Part shown: positions 35,201-44,769 of the stretch, piece by piece
Position numbering within the stretch: the first letter of the stretch is position 1
Layout: the number at the start of each line of letters is the position of its first letter
Assembly: GCA_003216955.1 (NCBI GenBank)
Contig: QCHZ01000002.1
Coordinates: 1-64,000, forward strand
DNA: 64,000 bases
Origin: Prochlorococcus sp. AG-402-I21
GTDB lineage: Bacteria; Cyanobacteriota; Cyanobacteriia; PCC-6307; Cyanobiaceae
Direction: 5' to 3'
Translations under genes and position numbers: made by a program
Notes under the pieces: generated by a model
Told to the model about the DNA's origin: nothing
The model's input: only the letters and a program-made list of their open reading frames with translations
The model's database searches: none

Positions 35201-36094
35201 TTGCGTAAAAAAAGAAATGCAATAATTCTTGCTCATTACTATCAAGAGCCTGCAATACAAGATATTGCAGATTTTATTGGAGATTCACTTGAGTTATCAA
35301 GAAAAGCCTCAGAGACAAATGCTGACGTAATTGTTTTTTGCGGCGTTCATTTCATGGCTGAGACAGCAAAGATCCTATGTCCAGATAAAATTGTTCTACT
35401 TCCTGATTTTGATGCAGGATGTACACTTGCAGACGACTGCCACCCTGATGACTTTCAAAAATTCTTAGATGAACATCCCGATCATTTTGCTATCAGCTAC
35501 ATAAACTGCAGCGCAGCAGTAAAAGCAAAAAGTGATCTTATTTGTACAAGTAGTAACGCGGTTGACCTCGTAAACAAATTACCCAAAGATTTGCCAATTT
35601 TATTTTCTCCAGACAGAAATCTAGGTAGATGGGTTGAACGACAGAGTGGTCGGAAATTAACTTTATGGCCTGGAAGATGTCTTGTACATGAGACTTTTAA
35701 CGAAGAATCTCTTTTAAAATTAAAAATCAAGAACCCAACAGCTGAAGTACTTGCACACCCAGAGTGTCAACAAAATCTATTAGATTTGGCAGATTTCATT
35801 GGCTCAACAAGCAAGTTGCTGAATTACTCTCAAGAAAGTAAAAAAGATAAATTCATAGTGCTTACTGAACCAGGAATAATCCACCAAATGAGATTAAAAG
35901 ACCCTCTTAAGTCATATATTGAAGTCCCTGGAATAGATGGTTGTAGTTGCAATGAATGTCCATATATGAGAATGAATACCTTAGAAAAAGTACATAAGTG
36001 TTTAAAAGAAATGACCCCAGAATTAAAAATGGACGAATATATTAGGGAAATGGCCTATAAACCAATGAAAAAGATGTTGGATATGAGTAATTAA
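35201..36094 (+). CDS. nadA: Quinolinate synthase A
   Basis: NadA condenses iminoaspartate with dihydroxyacetone phosphate to quinolinate, the NAD precursor, using a 4Fe-4S cluster. Present are NAIILAHYYQEPAIQDIAD, FCGVHFMAETAKIL, the cysteine segment AGCTLADDCHP, HPECQQN and the C-terminal SCNECPYMRMN. TTG 35201 is the only standard start, yet homologues usually carry 15-25 more residues and the frame is open upstream (TDISVSNKRNNLTDEINF precedes it), so the N-terminus is uncertain. Confidence 0.93.
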   Translation: MRKKRNAIILAHYYQEPAIQDIADFIGDSLELSRKASETNADVIVFCGVHFMAETAKILCPDKIVLLPDFDAGCTLADDCHPDDFQKFLDEHPDHFAISYINCSAAVKAKSDLICTSSNAVDLVNKLPKDLPILFSPDRNLGRWVERQSGRKLTLWPGRCLVHETFNEESLLKLKIKNPTAEVLAHPECQQNLLDLADFIGSTSKLLNYSQESKKDKFIVLTEPGIIHQMRLKDPLKSYIEVPGIDGCSCNECPYMRMNTLEKVHKCLKEMTPELKMDEYIREMAYKPMKKMLDMSN

Positions 36095-36103
36095 GTCAAT
36101 CTA

Positions 36104-36658
36104 ATGTATTTATCCCTTTTTATTGTTGTATTAGGGGGAAGAAGTTTAAAGAGTAATATAGAAATACACGATGTAAGATGGGTATTAGGCAAATCAATAG
36201 AGGATACATTTCCTGATCTTAGAAAACAATGGCTAGGAAAGATAAGTGGGCTTCATATTGATAGTTATAAGTGTATTAAATACGTTGATGGCTATGAAAT
36301 AGTCATATCTAAATCCAATAAAGATAGTTTAATTAGCCCCAAAAAAGGAGATTTAAAACTTTGGTTTGTTAATTTAGGTGCTTACAATCCAAAAAAGATG
36401 TATGAAGAACATGAATTCGATCTAATTATCGCAAAAACTTCTATTGAGGCAAAGCAAAAAGCAAAAAGGAATTGGGAAACAAATTTAAAAAACAAGCATA
36501 ATGATGACTACTCAGCTATAAAATTTTTGGAACAAGTTGACGATATACATCCTATTAGCATAAATAATTGGGAAATACATCTAATGCCTGATCCTGAAGA
36601 AAGAAATGAAAAACTTATTCCTGACTGGTATGGATATAGGAGAATTGACAAGTTTTAA
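36104..36658 (+). CDS. DUF1543 family protein
   Basis: A 184-residue soluble protein starting LFIVVLGGRSLKSNIEIHDV, the DUF1543 signature (small beta strand, glycine pair, then I-E-x-H-D-V). The domain appears twice: KLWFVNLGAYNPKKMYEEHE near residue 85 repeats the same pattern. Function unknown. It follows nadA by 9 bases and converges with ctpA with no gap. Confidence 0.7.
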   Translation: MYLSLFIVVLGGRSLKSNIEIHDVRWVLGKSIEDTFPDLRKQWLGKISGLHIDSYKCIKYVDGYEIVISKSNKDSLISPKKGDLKLWFVNLGAYNPKKMYEEHEFDLIIAKTSIEAKQKAKRNWETNLKNKHNDDYSAIKFLEQVDDIHPISINNWEIHLMPDPEERNEKLIPDWYGYRRIDKF

Positions 36659-37963
36659 CTATTTTTTCAGGGCTTTTTCAAAATTAGATTTCAAGGGATC
36701 ATAAGAATTTTTATTACTTTCAACTTTAAACTTTTTAAGTAATATATTTTCAGCCATTACATATTGACTATCTTTTAAAGTTCCTAGATCTGAATTTGTT
36801 AATTTATTTTTATCATCTAACAACAGATCTACCCCTATATCAGGTTCTATTCCATTTTTATTAATATCTTTACCACTTGGAGTTAAATATTTAGCAACAG
36901 TAACTGTTAGACCTGAGCCATCAGGAAGCGATCTGACAGATTGAACTAGCCCTTTACCAAAAGTCTTTTTACCAACCAATAATCCTCTTTTATTATCTTT
37001 AATTGCTCCAGAGAGAATCTCGCTAGCACTCGCAGATCCTTCGTCAATTAAAACTACAACGGGTCTTTTAGTTAAGGCTATACTTTTAGCTTTCCTAATA
37101 TCAGTAATACCATCTTTTGTTTTAGTACTAACGATAATTCCTTTATTTATCCATTGTCTTGCTATTTCAATGCTTGCCTCAAGTAAACCACCTGGATTAC
37201 TTCTAAGGTCTAATACATAACCAAAAGGTTGTTGTTTTTCTAATTTATTAATCGATAGACTCATTTCTTTTGGAGCCTTTGCATTAAATTGTTTTAACCT
37301 TAAATAACCAATTTTCGCTCCTATAACTGTATTATTTATTCGACTATCAACTACATTAATTTCAATTCTATCTCGTATTAATAAGACATTTAATAACTCA
37401 TCATTCCTAATTATACCTAGTTGAACTTTGGTTCCTTTTTTACCTCGAATAAGTTTAACGGTACTATCTATACTTAGACCCTCTATAGGCTCACCATCTA
37501 TAGATACGATTATATCCTTCGGTTTAATTCCTGCGAAAAAGGCTGGTGTCCCTTCTATTGGTGATACAACAACAATTTGATTTGTAGCTTCATCAAGAGA
37601 AATTTGAATACCTACTCCCATCAATTCACCCGTTGTATCTATTCTCATTTCATTGAATTCCTTAGGCTCTAGAAATCTTGTATAAGGATCATCTAATTCT
37701 GTCAACATATCTTTTATCGCAATATATGCTTCATCATTATCAAAATACTTGTTTGAGAGTATTTCCTTTCTTACTTTGATCCAATCCTCTGCCTTATATT
37801 TACCTGAATAGTCCAAAAAGTCACGATAAATAATTTGCCATACCTGATCGATTATCTCCTTTGGATTGTTAGTTATCAAAGTAGAAGAATTAGCCTGAAA
37901 GGAAAAAGATGGCGAAGGGAAAACGGCTATTAATAAACATATTTTTAAAAATCTCTTCAACAT
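36659..37963 (-). CDS. ctpA: Carboxyl-terminal processing protease (S41)
   Basis: A serine protease with an N-terminal signal peptide (LKRFLKICLLIAVF, cleavage near SFSFQA), a PDZ domain (about residues 110-195, ISLDEATNQIVVVSPIEGTP), and an S41 domain with the catalytic serine in EGSASASEIL and the lysine in GKKTFGKGLVQS. In cyanobacteria CtpA matures the photosystem II D1 precursor in the lumen; paralogues CtpB and CtpC exist, so the letter is tentative. ATG 37963 is preferred over a TTG at 37972. Confidence 0.88.
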   Translation of the reverse strand: MLKRFLKICLLIAVFPSPSFSFQANSSTLITNNPKEIIDQVWQIIYRDFLDYSGKYKAEDWIKVRKEILSNKYFDNDEAYIAIKDMLTELDDPYTRFLEPKEFNEMRIDTTGELMGVGIQISLDEATNQIVVVSPIEGTPAFFAGIKPKDIIVSIDGEPIEGLSIDSTVKLIRGKKGTKVQLGIIRNDELLNVLLIRDRIEINVVDSRINNTVIGAKIGYLRLKQFNAKAPKEMSLSINKLEKQQPFGYVLDLRSNPGGLLEASIEIARQWINKGIIVSTKTKDGITDIRKAKSIALTKRPVVVLIDEGSASASEILSGAIKDNKRGLLVGKKTFGKGLVQSVRSLPDGSGLTVTVAKYLTPSGKDINKNGIEPDIGVDLLLDDKNKLTNSDLGTLKDSQYVMAENILLKKFKVESNKNSYDPLKSNFEKALKK

Positions 37964-38016
37964 AATTATCAAATAATTTTCCTAATAATAAACCAATTAA
38001 AATATATATTCTGTTT

Positions 38017-39240
38017 TTAAGGGTCTACCCATTTACCGTCTTCTTTAATTAAATCAACCAATGCCTGAACACCTTCATCCTCAGGCACCCTCTTAATTTC
38101 ATCTCTATTTCTATAAAGAGCAATAGTTCCAACTCCTTTACCTACATAACCATAATCAGCATCTGCCATCTCTCCAGGTCCATTAACGATACAACCCATT
38201 ACAGCTATATCTAGTCCTGTCAAATGAACAGTAGCTGCTCTAACTTTTGCGACAACTTCTTCTAAGTTAAATAATGTTCTACCGCAACTAGGACAACTAA
38301 TATATTCGACCATGGTTTTTCTCAGCCCAACTGCTTGCAAAATTGAATAAGCAACGGGTATTTCCTTCTCAGGTGCCTCAGTAAGGGAAACTCTTATTGT
38401 ATCGCCAATTCCCTCTGATAATAACGTTCCTATTCCAGCTGTACTTTTTATTCTTCCATAATCTCCATCACCTGCTTCAGTCACACCCAAATGCAAAGGA
38501 TAATTAAATCCCTCTTTATCCATAGTATCTGCCATCATTCTATAAGCAGCGAGCATGACTGGAGGTCGCGAAGCCTTCATTGAAACTACAATATTGTGAA
38601 AGTCTAGTGAATCACAAATTCGTATAAATTCCATAGCTGATTCAACCATCCCAAAAGGTGTATCTCCATATGCAAATAACATTCTCTCTGCTAATGATCC
38701 ATGGTTAACTCCTATTCTAAGTGCCTTATTTTGCTCCTTTAAAGTATTAACGATTGGTTCAAATTTCTGAATAATCTTTTCTTTAATTGCTTTTATTTCA
38801 TCATCAGTAAATTCAGTTCTATTAGGATCAGGTCTTTCAAAAACAAATAATCCAGGGTTTATACGAACTTTATCTACATGCTTTGCAACCTCTAAAGCTA
38901 TTTTCATTCCATTGTGATGAACATCCGCAACCAATGGAACTGGTTGATAAGTATCAGCTAGAAGTTTCTTGATTTCACCAACAGCTTTTGCACTTGCAAG
39001 AGTGGGAACCGTTAATCTGACAATCTCACATCCTATTTCATGCAATCTTCTTATCGCAGCTGTAGAGCCCTCAATATCCATCGTATCTTCATTAATCATT
39101 GACTGAACACGAACCGGATTATCTCCTCCAATACCAATATCTCCAACCATTACAGGTCTAGTATCTCTACGAATAATTCTGGTGCTATATCGCTGAGAGA
39201 GATTATTTCCTTCCATATTCTTTTCCAGGGTCGCAATCAT
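38017..39240 (-). CDS. ispG: HMB-PP synthase (IspG/GcpE)
   Basis: IspG reduces MEcPP to HMBPP in the MEP isoprenoid pathway; in cyanobacteria ferredoxin is the donor. The 4Fe-4S ligands are seen in [11 protein letters not shown] and [13 protein letters not shown]-terminal barrel motifs include [20 protein letters not shown] and VRINPG. Length (about 407 residues) is normal for the cyanobacterial type without the extra plant domain. Confidence 0.96.
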   Translation of the reverse strand: MIATLEKNMEGNNLSQRYSTRIIRRDTRPVMVGDIGIGGDNPVRVQSMINEDTMDIEGSTAAIRRLHEIGCEIVRLTVPTLASAKAVGEIKKLLADTYQPVPLVADVHHNGMKIALEVAKHVDKVRINPGLFVFERPDPNRTEFTDDEIKAIKEKIIQKFEPIVNTLKEQNKALRIGVNHGSLAERMLFAYGDTPFGMVESAMEFIRICDSLDFHNIVVSMKASRPPVMLAAYRMMADTMDKEGFNYPLHLGVTEAGDGDYGRIKSTAGIGTLLSEGIGDTIRVSLTEAPEKEIPVAYSILQAVGLRKTMVEYISCPSCGRTLFNLEEVVAKVRAATVHLTGLDIAVMGCIVNGPGEMADADYGYVGKGVGTIALYRNRDEIKRVPEDEGVQALVDLIKEDGKWVDP

Positions 39241-39292
39241 GGGTTAACAATTGAGCCTCTTTAATCAATAAGAATGACATATTTAAGGACTA

Positions 39293-39856
39293 TTATAAAA
39301 AATCAATTTTTTCCTTAATTTTTAAAAAGTCTGATTTAGTCAGACTCATAGGTTTCCCTTCCTCTTTAGATGGATTCCTAAGTAAATAAGATGGATGGAA
39401 AACAGGCATTACAAGTTTGCCCTCCCAATCAATCCATTTCCCCCTTAAAAGACTAATACGAGACTTAATTTTTAAAATCGCTTCTAATGCTGTTGCTCCA
39501 ACTAGAACTATTACTTGGGGGTTTACAAGTTTTATTTGTTGAAACAACCAGGGAAGATTTTCTTGAATTTCAATCTTTGTTGGGCGTCTATTTTGAGGCG
39601 GTCTACATTTGACCACGTTGCAAAAATAAACATCCTGTTTGATATCAATCCCAGCATTTTGAAGCAACTTATCAAGTAATTTTCCAGACCTTCCTACAAA
39701 AGGCTCTCCTATCTCCTCCTCCTTTGCTCCTGGAGCCTCTCCAATAATCATTAAATTTGCGAGAGGGTTACCCCTTGATACAACAATTTTATTTATGGAA
39801 TTGCTTAAATCAGAAGCTTTAGAATAATTTTTATTAGTTGGAATGTTTCTTGTCAC
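39293..39856 (-). CDS. Family 4-like uracil-DNA glycosylase lacking most Fe-S ligands
   Basis: A 187-residue protein with the family 4 UDG motifs GEAPGAKEEEIGEPFVGRSG, NVVKCRPPQNRRP and FHPSYLLRNPS, which excises uracil from DNA. Canonical members bind a 4Fe-4S cluster with four cysteines: a CxxC pair near the N-terminus, the cysteine of VVKCRPP and one about 16 residues later. Here only VVKC remains; the N-terminal pair reads SNSINK and the last site reads IEIQEN. The start ATG overlaps the stop of the upstream VOC gene (ATGA). Confidence 0.82.
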   Translation of the reverse strand: MTRNIPTNKNYSKASDLSNSINKIVVSRGNPLANLMIIGEAPGAKEEEIGEPFVGRSGKLLDKLLQNAGIDIKQDVYFCNVVKCRPPQNRRPTKIEIQENLPWLFQQIKLVNPQVIVLVGATALEAILKIKSRISLLRGKWIDWEGKLVMPVFHPSYLLRNPSKEEGKPMSLTKSDFLKIKEKIDFL

Positions 39857-40266
39857 ATGAAAGCTTCCTTATCTGATCCTTTTAAAAGATAGGGCACCAA
39901 AATTAAAAATTGATTGCCTTCTGGGTCAAGCATCCATTGCTCAGAGCCAAAGTTTTCCAATTTTGGAATTCCCATTGCACTACCTCCTATTTTCAATATC
40001 TCAGAGGTCCAGCTTTCTAAGATTTTTAATGGATCCGCACAAGGTTCATGTTGAAAACACAAAGAGGTTGAGTTTCCTTCCCTTTGCCATTCGTGATTTT
40101 TATTAGGTCTATAAAAATGTATTTTGGATCGATTACTTAATGAAATAAAATAATGAGTTGCATTAAAACCTTTATTCACCTTGTCAGAGTTGATCTTGGC
40201 ATAAAATCCTGACAATTCTTTAGGGTTTTTAGAAGCAATTACAAAGTTTATGTTCATCAATGGCAT
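39853..40266 (-). CDS. Glyoxalase/VOC superfamily protein
   Basis: A 137-residue protein of the vicinal-oxygen-chelate fold: MNINFVIASKNPKELSGFYA at the start and GSEQWMLDPEGNQFLILVPY at the end, the usual beta-alpha-beta-beta-beta pattern ending in D-P-x-G-N. The normal first metal-binding histidine is not obvious, so it may be a binding protein rather than an enzyme. Overlaps the UDG gene by four bases. Confidence 0.65.
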   Translation of the reverse strand: MPLMNINFVIASKNPKELSGFYAKINSDKVNKGFNATHYFISLSNRSKIHFYRPNKNHEWQREGNSTSLCFQHEPCADPLKILESWTSEILKIGGSAMGIPKLENFGSEQWMLDPEGNQFLILVPYLLKGSDKEAFM

Positions 40267-40357
40267 GCAAGTATCTGATTAAGTAGTAAGTTTGTAATTA
40301 GATGAATTCACTTTAAAAGTGAATCTAATAAAAACATTTTGAAGTTATGCTTCGAAG

Positions 40358-41536
40358 ATGACTGACAAATCACAGATATCTATAAGAGCTCTCTCCATAA
40401 AACCTTCTCTAACTCTTGAGATCAGCGCAAAAGCTAAAGCTTTGAAAGCCGAGGGTAAAAATATTTGTAGTTTAAGCGCAGGGGAACCTGATTTCGATAC
40501 CCCTGAATTCATTATTGATGCAACTCTAAAAGCATTAAAAGATGGCAAAACTCGTTACGGACCTGCCGCTGGAGATCCTGAATTAAGAGAAGCCATTGCG
40601 CAAAAACAATCAGATATAAATAAAGTCCCAACAAAAACTGACAATGTTTTAGTAACTAATGGAGGGAAACAAGCAATATATAATTTATTTCAAGTAGTTT
40701 TGAATCCTGGAGATGAAGTCCTGATACCGGCACCTTATTGGCTTAGTTATCCAGAGATAACCCTTCTAGCTGGTGCCAAGCCAATTAAAATTAAATCTTC
40801 AACTAAAGATAATTTTAAAATAGATATCAATTCTCTAGAAGAAAACGTAACTGACAAAACAAGGTTATTAATTATTAACTCTCCAAGTAATCCAACTGGC
40901 TGTGTTTTAACTGAGCAAGAGATGAAAACTATTTCCGATTTTTTAAGAAGGCATCCAAGAATTTTATTAATGAGTGATGAAATTTATGAATTTCTTATTT
41001 CTCCAAATCAAGTTCATCATAGTTTCGCGAAAATCTCACCAGACTTAAAAAATAGAATTTTCACTGTCAACGGTTTTGCCAAGGCTTGGGCAATGACTGG
41101 TTGGAGGATTGGATACTTAACAGGAAACGCAGAGGTAATAAAGAAAGCAATTGCTTTACAAAGTCAAAGTACAAGCAATGTATGTAGTTTTGCTCAAAAA
41201 GGAGCTATTGCAGCACTTCAAGGCTCAAAAGATTGCGTTCATGAAATGGCAGAAATTTATAACAAAAGGAGGTTATTAATCACAGAAAGACTAAAAAAAA
41301 TAAAACATATTTCTTTTGTCCCTCCCACTGGAGCTTTCTATGTTTTCCCAGAAATTAATGTAGAGGAGATCGATTCAATAAGTTTCTGCAAATTGGCACT
41401 AGAAAAGGTTGGTCTAGCAATAGTTCCAGGGATTGCTTTCGGAGATGACAAATGCATAAGAATCTCATACGCAGCTTCAAATAAAATGATCGAAGATGGG
41501 GTTGATAGATTAGAAACACTATTAAATAATTTGTAA
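40358..41536 (+). CDS. aspC: Aspartate aminotransferase (class I)
   Basis: A 392-residue PLP enzyme of subgroup I-gamma. Visible are SLSAGEPDFDTPEFI, the cofactor site TNGGKQAIYN, INSPSNPTGCVL, the aspartate in SDEIYEFL, the Schiff-base lysine in NGFAKAWAMTGWRIGY and the substrate-carboxylate arginine in CIRISYAAS. It interconverts aspartate and oxaloacetate; related cyanobacterial enzymes also act on prephenate. phnD follows after 9 bases. Confidence 0.93.
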   Translation: MTDKSQISIRALSIKPSLTLEISAKAKALKAEGKNICSLSAGEPDFDTPEFIIDATLKALKDGKTRYGPAAGDPELREAIAQKQSDINKVPTKTDNVLVTNGGKQAIYNLFQVVLNPGDEVLIPAPYWLSYPEITLLAGAKPIKIKSSTKDNFKIDINSLEENVTDKTRLLIINSPSNPTGCVLTEQEMKTISDFLRRHPRILLMSDEIYEFLISPNQVHHSFAKISPDLKNRIFTVNGFAKAWAMTGWRIGYLTGNAEVIKKAIALQSQSTSNVCSFAQKGAIAALQGSKDCVHEMAEIYNKRRLLITERLKKIKHISFVPPTGAFYVFPEINVEEIDSISFCKLALEKVGLAIVPGIAFGDDKCIRISYAASNKMIEDGVDRLETLLNNL

Positions 41537-41545
41537 ATACAAAAA

Positions 41546-42457
41546 ATGCATCAAGCTCGAAGATTAATAAAGTTCACGAAAATAACTATTGCTGTTTTAT
41601 CAGTATCTAATTTATCTACTATTGGTTCATTAAAAGCAAAGGAAATACTTCGCATTGGGGCGATACCAGATCAAAAACCAGAGCACCTGAATCGTCTATA
41701 TAAAGTATTAGCCTCTGAATTAAGCGAGCAGCTCAATGTTCAAGTCCGTTATAAACCAGTAACTAATTATGCTGCAGCTGTAACAGCTTTTAGGACCGGG
41801 AATTTAGATTTAGTATGGTTCGGTGCTTTAACGGGTGTACAAGCAAGACTTCAAAGCAAAGGGTCCACGGTAATAGCACAAAGAGATATTGATGAAAAAT
41901 TCCATAGTATTTTTATTGCAAACAAGAAAAGTTCAATCCAAAAAATAAATAACATAAATGACTTAAAAACACTAAAAGGCAAGCGTTTTACTTTTGGCTC
42001 TGAAAGTTCAACATCAGGAAGATTGATGCCACAATATTTTTTAAACAAAGCAGGTGTTCAACTTAAAGATTTCAAAGGTGAAAGCCCAGGCTTTAGTGGC
42101 AGCCACGATTCAACATTAATGCTCGTGCAAAGTGGTTCATATGAGGCAGGTGCTCTTAGCGAAGAAGTATGGAAGAGAAATCTTGAGAGAGGACGCGTGG
42201 ACACCTCAAAAGTCTTTGTGATTTGGAAGACTCCTTCTTATCATAATTATCATTGGCTTGCTCAAGGGAAATTAGATAAAAAGTTCAAAAAAGGTTTTAC
42301 GAAAGAGCTTACAAATGTATTTTTACGTTTCAATGAAAAGTCAAAAAAGCAAAAACAAATTCTCGAGTTATTTAGCGCAAAGAAATTTATAATATCAAAA
42401 AACGAGAATTATAATAAAATAGAAAAGGTAGGTAGAAAAATTGGAAAGATTAAGTGA
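41546..42457 (+). CDS. phnD: Phosphonate/phosphite ABC transporter substrate-binding protein
   Basis: A 303-residue periplasmic binding protein with a signal peptide (ITIAVLSVSNLSTIGSLKA) and the PhnD fold: LRIGAIPDQKPEHLN, TGNLDLVWFGALTGVQARL and GSESSTSGRLMPQYF, then a second lobe with PGFSGSHDSTLMLVQSG. The serine-threonine-serine turn binds the phosphorus oxyanion. Prochlorococcus PhnD proteins have been reported to bind phosphite or methylphosphonate, so the ligand could be either. First gene of phnDCE, directly behind aspC. Confidence 0.88.
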   Translation: MHQARRLIKFTKITIAVLSVSNLSTIGSLKAKEILRIGAIPDQKPEHLNRLYKVLASELSEQLNVQVRYKPVTNYAAAVTAFRTGNLDLVWFGALTGVQARLQSKGSTVIAQRDIDEKFHSIFIANKKSSIQKINNINDLKTLKGKRFTFGSESSTSGRLMPQYFLNKAGVQLKDFKGESPGFSGSHDSTLMLVQSGSYEAGALSEEVWKRNLERGRVDTSKVFVIWKTPSYHNYHWLAQGKLDKKFKKGFTKELTNVFLRFNEKSKKQKQILELFSAKKFIISKNENYNKIEKVGRKIGKIK

Positions 42458-43188
42458 CTAAGTTACTAGAGTTAAAGAATATAAGCCATAGCAGTAAAGA
42501 AAGTATTAGAGTAAAAGATATTAATTTAACAATAAATCAAGGTGAGAAGATAGCACTTATTGGCAGAAGTGGGTCTGGCAAAAGTACATTAATCTCGATC
42601 GCGAATGGATCAATAATCCCAAACGAAGGAGATGTAATATGGAAAGGTTCTCACATTAACAATATTTCAAATATTGAGTCGTCAAAGATAGGGACTATAT
42701 GGCAGGATTTATCTTTGATAGAAGAGCTAAATGTCGCTCAGAATATAAACTGCGGTGCACTAGGTAAACATAATTTCATGTGGGCTTTAAAAAATCTCCT
42801 TGGAGTCTTAGATAAAGGTTTATGCCAAGAATGCTTAGCAGCAGTCTCTCTGCCTAAAAAAACTATTTATTCCTATATAAATCAACTTTCTGGTGGGCAA
42901 AAAAAAAGAATAGCAATTGCACGTCTTTTAAGACAAGAACCAGAGATTCTTCTTGGAGACGAACCTTTCTCAAATTTAGACCCTCTATTATCAAAAAACA
43001 TCTTAAATTTATTTATTAATCAAAAAAATTATCTTAGAATTAAAATCCCTGAGACCATACTTATAAGTCTTCACCAAATTAATTTAATAAATAATTTCAA
43101 TAGAGTTATTGGGTTAAAAGATGGAGAGATTGTAATAGATAGAGAAATTCATAATATTAATAAATCAGAGTTTGATTGGCTATTTTAA
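42454..43188 (+). CDS. phnC: Phosphonate/phosphite ABC transporter ATPase
   Basis: A 244-residue ABC ATPase. Walker A is GRSGSGKST, the signature LSGGQKKRIAIARLL, Walker B EILLGDEPFSNLDP and the H loop LISLHQI. Start GTG 42454 overlaps the phnD stop (GTGA), so translation is coupled. It powers the PhnD-PhnE importer. Confidence 0.9.
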   Translation: MTKLLELKNISHSSKESIRVKDINLTINQGEKIALIGRSGSGKSTLISIANGSIIPNEGDVIWKGSHINNISNIESSKIGTIWQDLSLIEELNVAQNINCGALGKHNFMWALKNLLGVLDKGLCQECLAAVSLPKKTIYSYINQLSGGQKKRIAIARLLRQEPEILLGDEPFSNLDPLLSKNILNLFINQKNYLRIKIPETILISLHQINLINNFNRVIGLKDGEIVIDREIHNINKSEFDWLF

Positions 43189-43194
43189 TTCATA

Positions 43195-44745
43195 ATGAAA
43201 TTAATAAAACCAGTATCAACTTTATTAACATTAATCCCATCAATAGCCTACATTCCTATTTTAATAGAAATCATCAAAGGATTTCATATTGGGGGGCTAA
43301 ATATCATATTTATATTCATAAGCTCAGCAATAAAACCATCGTTCAATCAAGAAGTAGTTAAAAGCGCATGGGAAGGACTTCAAATAACAATTGCTACTGC
43401 TTTAACTAGCTGGGTTATAAGTATGCTTATTGGAATTCTTTTAGGTGTACTATCTACAGATTTATTTTGGAAAAGTATTCCTAATTTTTCTTATTTAGGT
43501 AAATTCATAAAATACTCATTAGCAATTCCACGGTCAATACATGAAGTTGTCTGGGGCCTGCTATTTATACAAATTTTAGGTTTGAATATTTGGGTGGCAA
43601 TTATATCTATAGTCATTCCCTATTCAGCCTTAACAGCAAGAGTAATTTCAGAGCAACTAGATAGTTTTGACATACAACCTCTAATAGCAATTAAGAAAAC
43701 CGGATCTAATGTTATGAGCTCATTTATAACTATTCTACTACCAAAGTTAATACCTATCGTATCTACATATGGAAGTTATAGATTTGAATGTGCAATTAGA
43801 GGTGTAACATTACTTGGAATATTTGGATTAGGAGGTATAGGAACAGAACTATATTTAACTTTAAAATCCTTTGAGTTCAATGAAATGTGGACTTGTTTGT
43901 GGATGCTTTGGTTAGTTATGATTTTATTAGAGAAATTCATAAGATATTTAAGAAGTTATTTATCTGAAAATATAAGTTTGAAAAATTCTTTCTTAATTTC
44001 AATTTCAATATTTTCACTCTCTCTATCAATAGGTATTAGTTGGCTTTATAATCTAAATTTTGAGATATTTACTCCATTAAGATTTTCGTATTTAAATTTA
44101 CCTTCTTTCGTAGAGATAAGAAATGGATTTAATACCTTACCTCTTTTTGAACTAATCATTACAACAATTTTAATAACTTTTTTCGCGTCTGGGATTGCAA
44201 TAGGGACACCTCCACTTTTACTAGTATTATTCCCAGGTAAATTCCCTCTAAAAGTTCAAAATCTTATTTGGATCTTCTTTAGATTGATACCTCCTCCATT
44301 GACCACTATACTTATTCTTCTTTTTACTAATCCTAATATATCTGTAGCCGCATTATCACTAGGAATTACACATATGGGTGTCATGGGAAGATTACTTACA
44401 GATAACATACTAAATCAAGAAAAAAGTATTTATCGAGCAATTAAAAGCAATGGTTCAAGCAAGAAATCAGCAACACTTTATGGAATATTAGCCCCCCAAA
44501 GTAATAGTTACTTAGCTTATGGAGCATATAGAAGTGACGTAATCCTAAAGGAAACAGCAATTATAGGTGCAGTTGGAGGAGTAGGCTTAGGGTGGCAATT
44601 ACAGGAATCACTAAGCTCATTCGATTGGGCACAAGTAATGATAATAACTGCTACTTTCTCTTTATTAACAATATCAGGAGAATTTTTATTTAACACTTCT
44701 CAAAATTATTGGTTAAAGAATTCAACCAACAATTTCATTAGTTAG
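43195..44745 (+). CDS. phnE: Phosphonate/phosphite ABC permease, double-length
   Basis: A 516-residue membrane protein, twice the usual length of PhnE. It contains two permease domains in tandem, each with about six helices and a cytoplasmic coupling loop: EQLDSFDIQPLIAIKKTGSN in the first half and ILNQEKSIYRAIKSNGSSKK in the second. The fusion would form the whole transmembrane channel in one chain. It starts 6 bases after phnC. No C-P lyase genes are nearby. Confidence 0.88.
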   Translation: MKLIKPVSTLLTLIPSIAYIPILIEIIKGFHIGGLNIIFIFISSAIKPSFNQEVVKSAWEGLQITIATALTSWVISMLIGILLGVLSTDLFWKSIPNFSYLGKFIKYSLAIPRSIHEVVWGLLFIQILGLNIWVAIISIVIPYSALTARVISEQLDSFDIQPLIAIKKTGSNVMSSFITILLPKLIPIVSTYGSYRFECAIRGVTLLGIFGLGGIGTELYLTLKSFEFNEMWTCLWMLWLVMILLEKFIRYLRSYLSENISLKNSFLISISIFSLSLSIGISWLYNLNFEIFTPLRFSYLNLPSFVEIRNGFNTLPLFELIITTILITFFASGIAIGTPPLLLVLFPGKFPLKVQNLIWIFFRLIPPPLTTILILLFTNPNISVAALSLGITHMGVMGRLLTDNILNQEKSIYRAIKSNGSSKKSATLYGILAPQSNSYLAYGAYRSDVILKETAIIGAVGGVGLGWQLQESLSSFDWAQVMIITATFSLLTISGEFLFNTSQNYWLKNSTNNFIS

Positions 44746-44769
44746 TTATTTTATTCAACATATCTACTC

